From CBDUUP01 sp965370435 (lineage in GTDB: Bacteria; Chloroflexota; Anaerolineae; Anaerolineales; UBA11579), in assembly GCA_965370435.1 (NCBI GenBank), contig CBDUUP010000010.1:1-31538 (forward strand): a stretch of DNA of 31,538 bases, read 5' to 3'. A program made the position numbers and the translations under genes. The notes beneath the pieces are model-generated. The model saw only the letters and a program-made list of their open reading frames with translations. It was not told where the DNA came from and made no database searches. Of this stretch, positions 22,957-31,360 are shown in pieces (position 1 is the stretch's first letter; the number at the start of each line of letters is the position of its first letter).

Positions 22957-22992
22957 TGGTCTGGGTGGTCTGACTGGTCTGAGTGGTCTCCG
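22957..22992. repeat. 9-bp tandem array TGGTCTGRG, four units
   Basis: Tggtctggg, tggtctgac, tggtctgag and tggtctccg are contiguous, about 165 bases after the first 9-bp array and with an unrelated unit. Confidence 0.8.
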
Positions 22993-23139
22993 AGAGTGCG
23001 AGGTTGGGGGCGGTTGGACCGCGAGAGGGACAACCTTCGGTCGGCGCGAAAAATGCGACTTGCGGGTGAACGCCACGAAGTTGAAGGAGATGGATAGGAG
23101 GGCGCAGGTTCTGGAGGGGATTTGAAAGGAGGCAAAAAA

Positions 23140-23200
23140 ACCTGACAGATCTCTGACGACCAAAGGTCGTGCGACCATAGGTCGGACAACCTGTCAGGTT
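23140..23200. repeat. REP-like nested palindrome, copy 3
   Basis: ACCTGACAGAT (23140-23150) and ACCTGTCAGGT (23190-23200) flank two successive hairpins, ACGACC-aaa-GGTCGT and CGACC-ata-GGTCG. The inner stem has been duplicated relative to copy 1. Confidence 0.7.
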
Positions 23201-23226
23201 TGGCGCGCTTGGATAGGCGTCCGCCC

Positions 23227-23255
23227 GTAGGGGCGCAGCATTGCTGCGCCCCTAC
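23227..23255 (-). terminator. GTAGGGGCG palindrome after propeller gene 1
   Basis: GTAGGGGCGCAGCA and TGCTGCGCCCCTAC form a 29-base near-perfect palindrome 12 bases past the stop codon of the minus-strand gene. It is copy 3 of the GGGGCG family. A terminator or mRNA-end-stabilising role is likely from position; there is no T-run. Confidence 0.5.
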
Positions 23256-23266
23256 GAAGGCCGCAA

Positions 23267-25108
23267 TTACGGGGCCTCGCCGGTCTTGGTCAACACCGCG
23301 GCATCCACCCCCACCATGCCGCTGGGGACGTCCTTGATGCCGATGAGGACTTCGATGGTGTCGAAGGCTCCGGTGGCGGTGAGGGTGCAGGAGAAGGAGG
23401 ACCAGGAGAAGGATGAGCCTGAAGGGGTGAAGAGGCATAACTTCTTGTCCACCTTGACGCCCCCATTCTTGAACATCAGCCTCGCCCCCAGCTTCCCGCT
23501 GAGGTCCACGTTCTTCCCGCCGAAGTAGAGGGTGAGGGTGTATTCGTCTCCGGTGTCTCCACTCTGGGTGACAGTTTGCTTGATGATCTCCAGGCCGCCA
23601 TCCGCCTGGAAGAGGTAGATGTAGCTCCCCAAATAGGCTTGGTTCAGAGGGACACGGCCGTCGCCGTTGGCGGAGACGACCTCGGTCCATTCTGCGCCCA
23701 GGGGGTCTTCAAAGCTGCCATTGGCGAGGAGATTGGGCCCAAAGACATAGGCCGCACCGGCGTAGTAGCCATTGTCTTCCTTGCCATAGGCTCCGATCAA
23801 AGCGGTTTCCCCGCTGAGGGCAACGGAGCCTCCAAAATAGTCCTCCGAATTGCCGTCGGAGGCGGTGAGTTTGTCCACCAATCCCCAGTTATCGGCTCCG
23901 CCCTGGTCTCGATCGAAGAGGAAGGTATTACCGGCGTTGTCGGCAGCATCATCATCGTTCCTGGCTCCCACCAGAGCGATGTCCCCGCTGAGGGCGACGG
24001 AAAAGCCAAACCAGTCATTCGCCGCGCCGTCGAAGGCGGTGAGTTTGGTCGTCTGCCCCCAATTGTCGGTCCCGCCCAGGTCTCGTTCGAAGAGGTAGGC
24101 TGAACCGGAGCCTGCGCCATCGTCATCGTCCCAATAGGCTCCCACCAGCGCGGTGTCCCCGTTGAGGGCGACCGAGAATCCGAAATAGTCATCAGCCGCG
24201 CCGTCGGAGGCGGTGAGTTTCTTTACCTCCCCCCAATTACCGGTTCCTCCCTGATCACGCCCCAAGATGTAGGCCGAACCAGACTTGCTGCCTTTGTCGT
24301 CATCGCCGTACGCTCCCACCAGGGCGGTGTCCCCGTTGAGGGTAACGGAAGATCCGAAATAGTCACCCGTCGCGCCGTCGGAAGCGGTGATTTTTTTCAC
24401 CTCCCCCCAATTTCCCGCCCCACCGTGGTTTCGCTCGAAGAGGTAAACGGCGCCTGTGTAAGCGCCTGCAATGCTGCCTAGGGCGCCCACCAGAACAGTG
24501 TCCCCGCTGATGGTGAGGGACCATCCAAACTGGTCATAGGCCGCGCCATCAGAAGCGGTAAGTTTTTTCACCTCCCCCCAGTTTCCGACCCCGCCCTGGT
24601 CTCTTTCAAAGATATAAACCGAGCCGGAGTAGGTTCCATTGTCGTCATCATATACTGCTCCCACTACGGCGGTGTCCCCACTGAGGGCTACACCGGAACC
24701 GAACCAGTTTCCCGCCGCGCCATCTGAGGCGGTGATCTTTTTCACCTGCCCCCATTTGTCCACGCCCCCTTGGTCCCGTTCAAAGATATAAGCCGAGCCG
24801 GATGCTGAGCCGTTATCGTCGTCTAAAAAAGCCCCTACAAGGGCAGTGTCCCCGCTGAGGGCGACCTTTTCGCCAAAATGGTCACTCGCCGCGCCGTCGG
24901 AGGCAGTGAGTTTGGCAGACTCGAAGTCGGGGGCGTAAGCTTCACGGCCAAGCGTCTCCTCGCTGGCGGATCTCAGACCGGGGGAGATCGAACCCGCCTC
25001 CGCCAAGGTAATGGTGTTTGAGAAGGGACTAAAAAGAAGCGCGCCTAAGGTCAGCAGGGCGACCGATACGCGCAGGATACGATACAGGCGAAGACTTTGT
25101 AGGGACAT
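23267..25108 (-). CDS. Secreted seven-bladed FG-GAP repeat protein 1, 613 aa
   Basis: An N-terminal signal segment (LYRILRVSVALLTLGALLF, about residues 8-26) is followed by seven repeats of about 58 residues starting at residue 68. Each has the pattern T-A-S-D-G-A-x-x-D-x-F-G-x-x-V-A-L-x-G-D-T-A-L-V-G-A, an acidic D-D-D-x-G turn like a calcium site, then G-S-A-Y-I-F-E-R-D-x-GG-x-x-NWG. Seven repeats match an integrin-alpha-like beta-propeller (FG-GAP_2 type). Residues about 460-613 form a C-terminal domain starting L-A-N-G-S-F-E and rich in beta strands, like galactose-binding or carbohydrate-binding modules. GGAGG lies seven bases before the ATG. It is likely extracellular; its ligand is unknown. 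Confidence 0.9.
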   Translation of the reverse strand: MSLQSLRLYRILRVSVALLTLGALLFSPFSNTITLAEAGSISPGLRSASEETLGREAYAPDFESAKLTASDGAASDHFGEKVALSGDTALVGAFLDDDNGSASGSAYIFERDQGGVDKWGQVKKITASDGAAGNWFGSGVALSGDTAVVGAVYDDDNGTYSGSVYIFERDQGGVGNWGEVKKLTASDGAAYDQFGWSLTISGDTVLVGALGSIAGAYTGAVYLFERNHGGAGNWGEVKKITASDGATGDYFGSSVTLNGDTALVGAYGDDDKGSKSGSAYILGRDQGGTGNWGEVKKLTASDGAADDYFGFSVALNGDTALVGAYWDDDDGAGSGSAYLFERDLGGTDNWGQTTKLTAFDGAANDWFGFSVALSGDIALVGARNDDDAADNAGNTFLFDRDQGGADNWGLVDKLTASDGNSEDYFGGSVALSGETALIGAYGKEDNGYYAGAAYVFGPNLLANGSFEDPLGAEWTEVVSANGDGRVPLNQAYLGSYIYLFQADGGLEIIKQTVTQSGDTGDEYTLTLYFGGKNVDLSGKLGARLMFKNGGVKVDKKLCLFTPSGSSFSWSSFSCTLTATGAFDTIEVLIGIKDVPSGMVGVDAAVLTKTGEAP

Positions 25109-25189
25109 ACCAAACCTCCAAGTGGCGTTAGTTGGTTATCATGCGGTGCATCCATAATGTTTTGCACCCCCAGAGACCTGAATAATCAA

Positions 25190-25218
25190 ATAGTACTCGA
25201 TTTCACAAGGTATGTCAA
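25190..25218 (-). promoter_or_regulatory. Promoter of propeller gene 1
   Basis: On the minus strand TTGACA (25213-25218) is 17 bases from TACTAT (25190-25195), giving a leader of about 75 bases. The spacer contains TTGTGAAATCG, shared with the gene 2 promoter. Its -35 box lies just beside the terminator of gene 2. Confidence 0.8.
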
Positions 25219-25250
25219 TAAAACCCGCGACCTGGGGTTGATCGCGGGTT
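25214..25250 (-). terminator. Intrinsic terminator of propeller gene 2
   Basis: On the minus strand AACCCGCGA (25242-25250) pairs with TCGCGGGTT (25222-25230), followed by TTATT. It lies 38 bases beyond the stop codon of gene 2. The T-tract runs into the -35 box of the next promoter, so the two signals overlap. Confidence 0.7.
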
Positions 25251-25287
25251 GTAAAAATCAATATTGTCACCCCAACGAGGGCCATAA

Positions 25288-27120
25288 TTACGGCCCGGTC
25301 TTGTTGAGGACGGCCGCGTCCACGCCGACTATGCCGCCAGAGACATTTTGGATGCCGATGAAGACTTCAATGGTGTTGAAATACCCGGTGGCGGTGAGGG
25401 CGCAGGTGAATTCAGTCCAGGAGAAGGAGGTGCCGGAGGGGGTGAAGATGCAGGTTTGCATGTCCACCAGTTCGCTGCCGTTCTTTAAGATGAGCCTAGC
25501 GCCCAGCTTTCCACTCAAATCCACATTCTTGCCGCCGAAGTAGAGGGTGAGGGTGTATTGATGGCCCACGGTTCCGGTCTGGGTGATGGTCTGTTTGATG
25601 ACCTCCAGACCGCCGCCCGCCTGGAACAGGTAGATGTAGTCCCCCGAATAGGCGTGGCTGAATTTCTGACGCCCATCCCCGTTGCCGGAGACGGCTTCAG
25701 CCCACTGCCCGCCCAGGGGGGCTTCAAAGTTGCCGTTAGCGAGGAAAGAGGAAAAGATATAAGCCGAACCGGAGTTAGCGCCGGCCTCGTCGTCGAGCCA
25801 GACGCCCACCATGGCGGTGTCCCCGTCAATGGCGACGGACCAGCCGAAACCGTCACCCACGGCGCCGTCGGAGGCGTAGAGTTCGGTCACCTTCCCCCAG
25901 TTGCCGGACCCACCCAGGTTTCGATTGAAGATATAGACTGAACCCGCGCCAGACCCGTTGTCGTTATCATTAAAAGCGCCCACCATAACCGTGTCCCCCT
26001 CAATGGCGACGGCCTCTCCAAAATAATCATTAGTCTCCCCACCGGAGGCAGTGAGCTTCTTCACTTGTCCCCAGTTATCCGCGCCTCCCTGATCCCGTTC
26101 GAAGAGATAAGCCGAACCAGAGGCCTCCCCGTGGTCATCGTCGCCCCAGGCCCCAATCAGGGCGGTGTCCCCGCTAAGGGCGACCTTGGCGCCAAAATAA
26201 TCATACTGCGCTGGGTCGGAGGCGGTGAGCTTGGCTGCCTCACCCCAGTTATCGGCGCCTCCCTGGTCCCGGTCAAAGACGTAGGCTGAGCCGGAGCTAG
26301 CGCCGATGTCATCGTCGTAAGGGGCTCCCACCAGGACGGTGTCCCCATTGAGGGCGACAACGTAGCCGAACTCGTCACCTTCCGCGCCATCGGAGGCGAT
26401 GAGTTTTGCGACCGGTCCCCAGTTATCCATCCCGCCTTGGTCCCGGTAAAAGATGTAGGCCGAGCCGGAGAGGAAGACGTTGCCATATGCGCCTTCCGCC
26501 CCCACCACGGCGATATTCCCCTCCAAGGCGACTGACCTGCCGAAATGGTCCCCCCCATCCCCATCGGGGGTGAGGAGCTTGGTCAACAGACCCCATTTAT
26601 CCTCCCCCCCTTGATCCCGTTCGAAGATGAATACCGAGCCGGAGTCGGCGCCGTTATCATCGTCGCTCGAGGATCCCACCAGGGCGGTGTCCCCGCTGAG
26701 GGCGACCGACCAACCGAAATAATCACTCGCCGAGCCGTCGGGGTCAGTGAGTTTTATCCTCTCCTCCCAATGGTCCCCGCTTCCCTGACACCGTTCGAAG
26801 ATGTAAGCCGAGCCGGAGCTGGCGCCGTGATCGTCGTCCCACCTAGCGCTCACCAGGGCGGTGTCCCCGCTGATGGCGACGGCGTAGCCGAACTGGTCAT
26901 CGGCCGCGCCGTCGGAGGGGATGAGTTTGGTCTCTTTCTCCGGGAGAAATATATCCGGCCCCAGAGATCCGTGGATGGCGGCTGTCAGACCGGGGCTGAT
27001 CGAACCCGCCTCCGCCAGAGATATGGCCCCGGAGAGGGGATTGAAAAGAAATGCGCCTAAGGTCATCATAGTGACCGACAGGCGCAGGATACGATATAGG
27101 CGAAGCTTTTGTACTGACAT
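25288..27120 (-). CDS. Secreted seven-bladed FG-GAP repeat protein 2, 610 aa
   Basis: A paralogue of propeller protein 1 with signal segment (LYRILRLSVTMMTLGAFLF), seven FG-GAP repeats with acidic D-D-D-x-G turns and the C-terminal L-A-N-G-N-F-E beta domain. The repeats are more diverged than in the others; repeat 3 has lost its acidic turn (EGAYGNVFLSG), and some blades read TDPDG or LTPDG instead of TASDG. The ATG at 27120 is chosen because GGAGG lies six bases upstream and the N-terminus then aligns with protein 1; an in-frame ATG at 27171 falls inside the leader. It is predicted to be exported and to fold as a calcium-stabilised propeller. Confidence 0.9.
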   Translation of the reverse strand: MSVQKLRLYRILRLSVTMMTLGAFLFNPLSGAISLAEAGSISPGLTAAIHGSLGPDIFLPEKETKLIPSDGAADDQFGYAVAISGDTALVSARWDDDHGASSGSAYIFERCQGSGDHWEERIKLTDPDGSASDYFGWSVALSGDTALVGSSSDDDNGADSGSVFIFERDQGGEDKWGLLTKLLTPDGDGGDHFGRSVALEGNIAVVGAEGAYGNVFLSGSAYIFYRDQGGMDNWGPVAKLIASDGAEGDEFGYVVALNGDTVLVGAPYDDDIGASSGSAYVFDRDQGGADNWGEAAKLTASDPAQYDYFGAKVALSGDTALIGAWGDDDHGEASGSAYLFERDQGGADNWGQVKKLTASGGETNDYFGEAVAIEGDTVMVGAFNDNDNGSGAGSVYIFNRNLGGSGNWGKVTELYASDGAVGDGFGWSVAIDGDTAMVGVWLDDEAGANSGSAYIFSSFLANGNFEAPLGGQWAEAVSGNGDGRQKFSHAYSGDYIYLFQAGGGLEVIKQTITQTGTVGHQYTLTLYFGGKNVDLSGKLGARLILKNGSELVDMQTCIFTPSGTSFSWTEFTCALTATGYFNTIEVFIGIQNVSGGIVGVDAAVLNKTGP

Positions 27121-27200
27121 GCCAATCCTCCAGGTGGTGAATATTGTTATCATGCGATGCAACCTCAACATCAGGCGCCCCCTGAGGTCCGAACCCTCAA

Positions 27201-27229
27201 ATAGTACACGATTTCACAAAGCGTGTCAA
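27201..27229 (-). promoter_or_regulatory. Promoter of propeller gene 2
   Basis: On the minus strand TTGACA (27224-27229), a 17-base spacer containing TTTGTGAAATCGTG, and TACTAT (27201-27206). The leader is about 74 bases. Confidence 0.8.
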
Positions 27230-27273
27230 CTAAAAATTTCGGACAAGAGGGATCAAATATTCGGAATTATCAA

Positions 27274-27302
27274 GTAGGGGCGACCAGTCGAGTCGCCCCT
27301 AC
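27274..27302 (-). terminator. GTAGGGGCG palindrome after propeller gene 3
   Basis: GTAGGGGCGAC (27274-27284) pairs with GTCGCCCCTAC (27292-27302) over a seven-base loop, 12 bases after the stop codon of gene 3. It is copy 4 of the GGGGCG family, placed as in gene 1. Confidence 0.5.
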
Positions 27303-27313
27303 GATGTCGCAAT

Positions 27314-29170
27314 CTACGGCCCGGTCTTGTTGAGGATGGCGGCGTCCACGCCGACCATGCCGCTGGGCACGTCTTTGATGCCGATGAGGACCTCGATGGA
27401 GTCGAAGGCTCCGGTGGCGGTGAGGGTGCAGGTGAAGGATGCCCAGAAAAACGACGAAGAAGGCGGGGTGAAGATGCATATCTTCTTGTCCACTTTGACG
27501 CCGCCGTTCTTGAACATCAGACGTGCGCCCAGCTTCCCGCTCAAATCCACATCCTTCCCGCCAAAATATAGCGTGAGAGTGTACTCATCCCCCGCGATTC
27601 CGCTCGCAGCCACATCCTGCTTGATGACCTCCAGACCGCCATCGGCTTCAAAACGATAGATGGACTCGCCTTCCTGGGCCAGTGAGTAGGACACCGGTCC
27701 ATCTCCATTGCCGGAGACGACCTGCTCCCATTCAGCCCCCAGCGGGTTTTCGAAACCGCCATTGTCGAGGAGGTTAGATATGTAGATATAGGCCGAACCT
27801 GAGTTAGCGCCATTGTCATCGTCGTGCTTAGCCCCTACCAGAGCGTCGCCCTCGCTGAGAGCGACGGCGCGCCCGAAACGGTCATTCGCCGCGCCGTCGG
27901 AGGCGGTGAGCTTTTTCACCTCCCCCCAGTTCCCGATCCCGTCCTGGTCCCGTTCGAAGAAGTAGACCGAGCCGGAATTGGTTCCCAGGTCGTCGTCGTT
28001 GTAGGCCCCTACTAAGGCTGTGTCCCCATTGAGAGCGACTGACCTGCCGAATTCGTCATCTACAGCGCCGTCCTGGGCGATCAGCTTTTTCACCTCCCCC
28101 CAGTTGCCTGCCCCGCCGTTATCCCGCTCAAAGATATAGGCCGAGCCGGATTTGCTTCCGTCGTCGTCGTCCTCCGAAGCTCCCACCAGAGCGGTATCCT
28201 CGCTGAGGGCGACGGAAACGCCGAACCTATCACCCGTCGTGCCGTCTGCAGCGAGGAGTTTTTTCACCTCGCCCCAGTTGTCAACTCCGCCCTGGTCTCG
28301 CTCGAAAATGTATGCTGAGCCGGTGTTATGACCGTTATTAAAGCCATACCTGGCCCCCACCAGGGCGGTGTCACCACTGAGCGCGACCGAGAAACCGAAA
28401 CGTTCCCCACCATCGGAGGCGGTGAGTTTTTTTACCTCTCCCCAGTTATCGAGTCCTCCCTGGTCTCTCTCAAAGATGTAGGCTGAGCCTAGGGGTTGGA
28501 CGCCGTTTTTGTCCCACCTGGCCCCCACCAGGGCGGTGCCACCGCTGAGGGCGACGGATTGGCCGAAATTGTCGCCAATCTCGCCGTCGGAGGCGGTGAG
28601 TCTTTTCACCTGGCTCCAGTTTCCGGCCCCTCCCTGGTCCCGCTCAAAAATGTAGGCCGCGCCGGCGAGGTTATCTAAGGGTACATCTGCCCACCTGGCT
28701 CCCACTATGGCGGTGTCCCCGCTAAGGGCGACTGAGACCCCGAAAGAGCCCCCCTTTTGGTCGGTGGGAGGGGTGAGTTTTTTCACTTGCCCCCAATTGT
28801 CAGCCCCACCCTGGTTCCGCTCGAAAATGTAGGCCGCGCCATGGGAGTACAGGTTTACATCGTCGTCTCCATAAGCCCCCACCAGAGCGGTGTCCCCGCT
28901 GAGGGCGACGGATGCGCCGAATATGTCACCCGCCGCGCCATCGGAGGCGGAAAGCTTGGCAACTTCTACTGCCGGGACGAAAACCTCTGGGCCAATAGCC
29001 TCCTGGATGGCGGCTCTCAGGCCGGGGGTCATTTGGTCCCCTCCCTCCACCGGGCTGGCCCCCGCCGGGCGGATACCGCTGGCGAAGGAATTAAATAAAA
29101 ATGCGCCCAAGGTCATCAAGGTGACTGAAAGGCGCAAGGTATGATACAGATATCTTTTTATTTTTGGCAT
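27314..29170 (-). CDS. Secreted seven-bladed FG-GAP repeat protein 3, 618 aa
   Basis: Signal segment (LYHTLRLSVTLMTLGAFLF), a longer linker (SPVEGGDQMTPG), seven FG-GAP repeats and the common C-terminal domain (LLDNGGFENPLGAEW). Repeats 2 to 4 lack the full acidic turn (for example WADVPLDNLAG), so not every blade can bind calcium. The C-terminal domain is nearly identical to that of protein 1 around SGKLGARLMFKNGGVKVDKK, suggesting recent exchange or strong constraint. GAGGAGGG lies six bases before the ATG. Predicted extracellular; binding partner unknown. Confidence 0.9.
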   Translation of the reverse strand: MPKIKRYLYHTLRLSVTLMTLGAFLFNSFASGIRPAGASPVEGGDQMTPGLRAAIQEAIGPEVFVPAVEVAKLSASDGAAGDIFGASVALSGDTALVGAYGDDDVNLYSHGAAYIFERNQGGADNWGQVKKLTPPTDQKGGSFGVSVALSGDTAIVGARWADVPLDNLAGAAYIFERDQGGAGNWSQVKRLTASDGEIGDNFGQSVALSGGTALVGARWDKNGVQPLGSAYIFERDQGGLDNWGEVKKLTASDGGERFGFSVALSGDTALVGARYGFNNGHNTGSAYIFERDQGGVDNWGEVKKLLAADGTTGDRFGVSVALSEDTALVGASEDDDDGSKSGSAYIFERDNGGAGNWGEVKKLIAQDGAVDDEFGRSVALNGDTALVGAYNDDDLGTNSGSVYFFERDQDGIGNWGEVKKLTASDGAANDRFGRAVALSEGDALVGAKHDDDNGANSGSAYIYISNLLDNGGFENPLGAEWEQVVSGNGDGPVSYSLAQEGESIYRFEADGGLEVIKQDVAASGIAGDEYTLTLYFGGKDVDLSGKLGARLMFKNGGVKVDKKICIFTPPSSSFFWASFTCTLTATGAFDSIEVLIGIKDVPSGMVGVDAAILNKTGP

Positions 29171-29256
29171 GGCTGCCCTCCTCAGGCAGACTGAGCATAA
29201 TTGATAGCGGTATCGAACAGTGATGCGAGTATCCTTATTGGGTTGTCATTGCCAAA

Positions 29257-29285
29257 ATTGTAATTTACTTCACAGCCCATGTCAA
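29257..29285 (-). promoter_or_regulatory. Promoter of propeller gene 3
   Basis: On the minus strand TTGACA (29280-29285), 17-base spacer with CTGTGAAGT, and TACAAT (29257-29262). The leader is about 80 bases. It is the most diverged of the four propeller promoters. Confidence 0.75.
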
Positions 29286-29304
29286 ACGAAAACCATTATC
29301 TTGC

Positions 29305-29320
29305 CCTGAGCCTGCCGAAG
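29305..29320. repeat. Degenerate copy of the CCTGAGCCTGTCGAAGG repeat
   Basis: CCTGAGCCTGCCGAAG differs from copy 1 by one base. It is intergenic, upstream of the propeller gene 3 promoter. Confidence 0.6.
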
Positions 29321-29349
29321 CGCTCCCTACATCGAGCCGGATCCCAAAA

Positions 29350-29394
29350 ACCTGACAGGTCTCAGACGACCAAAGGTCGTCCGACCTGTCAGGT
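29350..29394. repeat. REP-like nested palindrome, copy 4
   Basis: ACCTGACAGGT (29350-29360) and ACCTGTCAGGT (29384-29394) flank ACGACC-aaa-GGTCGT, almost identical in layout to copy 1. It is 46 bases beyond the stop codon of propeller gene 4. Confidence 0.75.
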
Positions 29395-29416
29395 TTGGCA
29401 AGCTAGGGTTGACCTC

Positions 29417-29432
29417 CGCCCCTATGGGGGCG
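29417..29432. repeat. GGGGCG-type palindromic repeat, copy 5
   Basis: CGCCCC-tatg-GGGGCG lies just after the stop codon of propeller gene 4, the third propeller gene ended by this repeat family. Confidence 0.65.
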
Positions 29433-29439
29433 TCCGCCC

Positions 29440-31281
29440 CTACGGTGTCACGCCGGTCTTGTTCAAGACCGCCGCGTCCACACCGACCATGCCGCTGGGG
29501 ACGTTCTGGATGCCGATGATGACTTCAATACTATCAAAGGCCCCGGTAACAGTGAGGGTGCAGGAGAAGGTATTCCAGGAGAATGACGAAGAAGGCGGGG
29601 TAAAGATGCATAACTTCTTATCCACCTTGACGCCGCCGTTCTTGAACATCAGACGAGCGCCCAGCTTCCCGCTCAGGTTCACGTTCTTTCCGCCGAAGTA
29701 GAGGGTGAGGGTGTATTCGTCTCCGGCGACCCCGCTCTGGGCGACGGTCTGTTTGATGATCTCCAAACCGCCATCCGCCTTGAAGAGATAGATATAACTC
29801 CCCGCATAAGCCTGGTTCAGAGGGACGCGCCCATCTCCATTGGCGGAGACGACCTCAGTCCACTCCGCGCCCAGGGGGTCTTCAAAGCCGCCGTTGGCGA
29901 GGAAAGGGGTGAAGACATAGGCCGAACCGGAGTCGACACCGTTGTCGTCATCGGTCCAGGCCCCCATCAAGGCGGTGTCTCCGTTGATTGAGACGGAACC
30001 GCCGAACCTGTCGCTCGCCGCGCCGTCGGAGGCAGTGACCTTGGCCGCCTCTCCCCAATTTCCGGCCCCGCCCTGGTTGCGCTCGAAGATATAGGTCGCG
30101 CCTATTGAGGAGTTTTTGTATGGCGCTCCCACCAGAATGGTATCCCCGCTGAGTGCGACAGCGAAGCTAAAATTGTCACTCGCCGCGCCGTCAGAAGCGG
30201 TGAGTTTTTTCACCTGTCCCCAGTTGCCGGCGCCCCCCTGGTCCCGCTCGAAGAGATAGGCCGAGCCGGAGTCGCTGCCGTCGTCGTCGTCATAATAGGC
30301 GCCCACCAAAACGGTGTCCCCGTTGAGGGCGGCGGAGTTGCCGAAATTGTCATCATCCCCGCCGTCGGAGGCGGTGAGTTTCTTCGCCTCCCCCCAGTTG
30401 TCCGCCCCTCCCTGGTCCCGCTCGAAGAGGTAGGCCGAGCCGGAGTCGCCGCCGTTGTCATCATCAAAAGTTGCTCCCACCAGAGCGGTGTCCCCGCTGA
30501 GAGCGACCGACTTGCCAAAATTGTCACCCGCCGCGTTGTCGGAAGAAATGAGTTTTTTCACCTCTCCCCAGTTGCTCGCCCCTCCCTGGTCCCGCTCGAA
30601 GATGTAGGCGGAGCCGGAGCTGGCGCCGTTGTCATCGACTAAATAAGCGCCCACCAGGGCAGTGTCCCCGTTGAGGGCGACGGAGTTGCCGAAACTGTCA
30701 CCCGACGCGCTGTCGGAGGCGATAAGCTTTTTCACCTCTCCCCAATTATCCGCGCCCCCCTCGTCCCGCCCGAAGATGTAGGCCGCGCCGCCGTCATCGT
30801 CGCCATAGGCTCCCACCAGAGCCGTATCCCCGCTGAGGGCGACGAAGTTACCGAAATAATCCAACGCCGCGCCGTCAGAGGCGGTGAGTTTTTTCACCTG
30901 CCCCCAGTTATCGGCGCCCCCCTCGTCCCGCTCAAAGATAAAGGCTGAACCGGCGTTGTTCCCGAGGTCGTCGTCGTCAACCGCGCTCACCAGAGCAGTG
31001 TCCCCACTGATGGCGACTTTATAGCCAAAATGGTCATAGCCCGCGCCGTCGGAAGCTGTGAGTTTGGTCGCCTCAACGGTAGGGGTGAAAGCATCCGGGC
31101 CGAGGGCCTCCTGGATGGCGGCGCGCAGGCCTGCTTCGACAAGCTCAGCATCGGCAGGCTCAACATCAGCGGCCCCAACCGTGATAGCCCTGGCGAAGGT
31201 GTTAAATAGAAGCGCGCCGAAGGTCATAAGGGTGACCGACAGGCGCAGGGTGTGGGACAAGCGTTTTTTGAGGGTGAACAT
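29440..31281 (-). CDS. Secreted seven-bladed FG-GAP repeat protein 4, 613 aa
   Basis: Signal segment (LSHTLRLSVTLMTFGALLF), seven FG-GAP repeats and the common C-terminal domain (FLANGGFEDPLGAEW). Repeat 2 is shortened by about four residues and repeat 6 lacks the acidic turn (PYKNSSIG). The linker after the signal peptide (about residues 40-50, EPADAELVEAG) is encoded by two units of the dispersed CTTCGACAGGCTCAGG repeat, showing that this repeat entered the coding region in frame. GGAGG precedes the ATG by six bases. The general fold, export and calcium use are inferred as for its paralogues. Confidence 0.9.
   Translation of the reverse strand: MFTLKKRLSHTLRLSVTLMTFGALLFNTFARAITVGAADVEPADAELVEAGLRAAIQEALGPDAFTPTVEATKLTASDGAGYDHFGYKVAISGDTALVSAVDDDDLGNNAGSAFIFERDEGGADNWGQVKKLTASDGAALDYFGNFVALSGDTALVGAYGDDDGGAAYIFGRDEGGADNWGEVKKLIASDSASGDSFGNSVALNGDTALVGAYLVDDNGASSGSAYIFERDQGGASNWGEVKKLISSDNAAGDNFGKSVALSGDTALVGATFDDDNGGDSGSAYLFERDQGGADNWGEAKKLTASDGGDDDNFGNSAALNGDTVLVGAYYDDDDGSDSGSAYLFERDQGGAGNWGQVKKLTASDGAASDNFSFAVALSGDTILVGAPYKNSSIGATYIFERNQGGAGNWGEAAKVTASDGAASDRFGGSVSINGDTALMGAWTDDDNGVDSGSAYVFTPFLANGGFEDPLGAEWTEVVSANGDGRVPLNQAYAGSYIYLFKADGGLEIIKQTVAQSGVAGDEYTLTLYFGGKNVNLSGKLGARLMFKNGGVKVDKKLCIFTPPSSSFSWNTFSCTLTVTGAFDSIEVIIGIQNVPSGMVGVDAAVLNKTGVTP
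31134..31164. repeat. Dispersed CTTCGACAGGCTCAGG repeat inside propeller gene 4
   Basis: CTTCGACAAGCTCAGC and CGGCAGGCTCAAC follow each other within the linker-coding part of the gene. The other propeller genes lack them at this position. Confidence 0.7.
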
Positions 31282-31360
31282 GGCTGCCTCCTAGGTATGA
31301 AGTGGTTGATAAGGTATCTAATAGGGATGATGTTCCTCAAAATTGTGTATTCTTTCCCTG

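Larger units (their letters stand above)
22722..23266. other. Convergent intergenic region rich in repeats
   Basis: MFS-4 and the first propeller gene converge here. The region holds two 9-bp tandem arrays (22753-22788 and 22957-22992), an orphan minus-strand promoter (22879-22906), REP-like copy 3 and a GTAGGGGCG palindrome. No credible protein-coding gene is seen. Confidence 0.6.

Noticed and set aside
23797..24192. Alternate-frame ORFs inside the propeller genes on both strands
   Set aside because: They arise from the periodic FG-GAP coding repeats and have no start signals.
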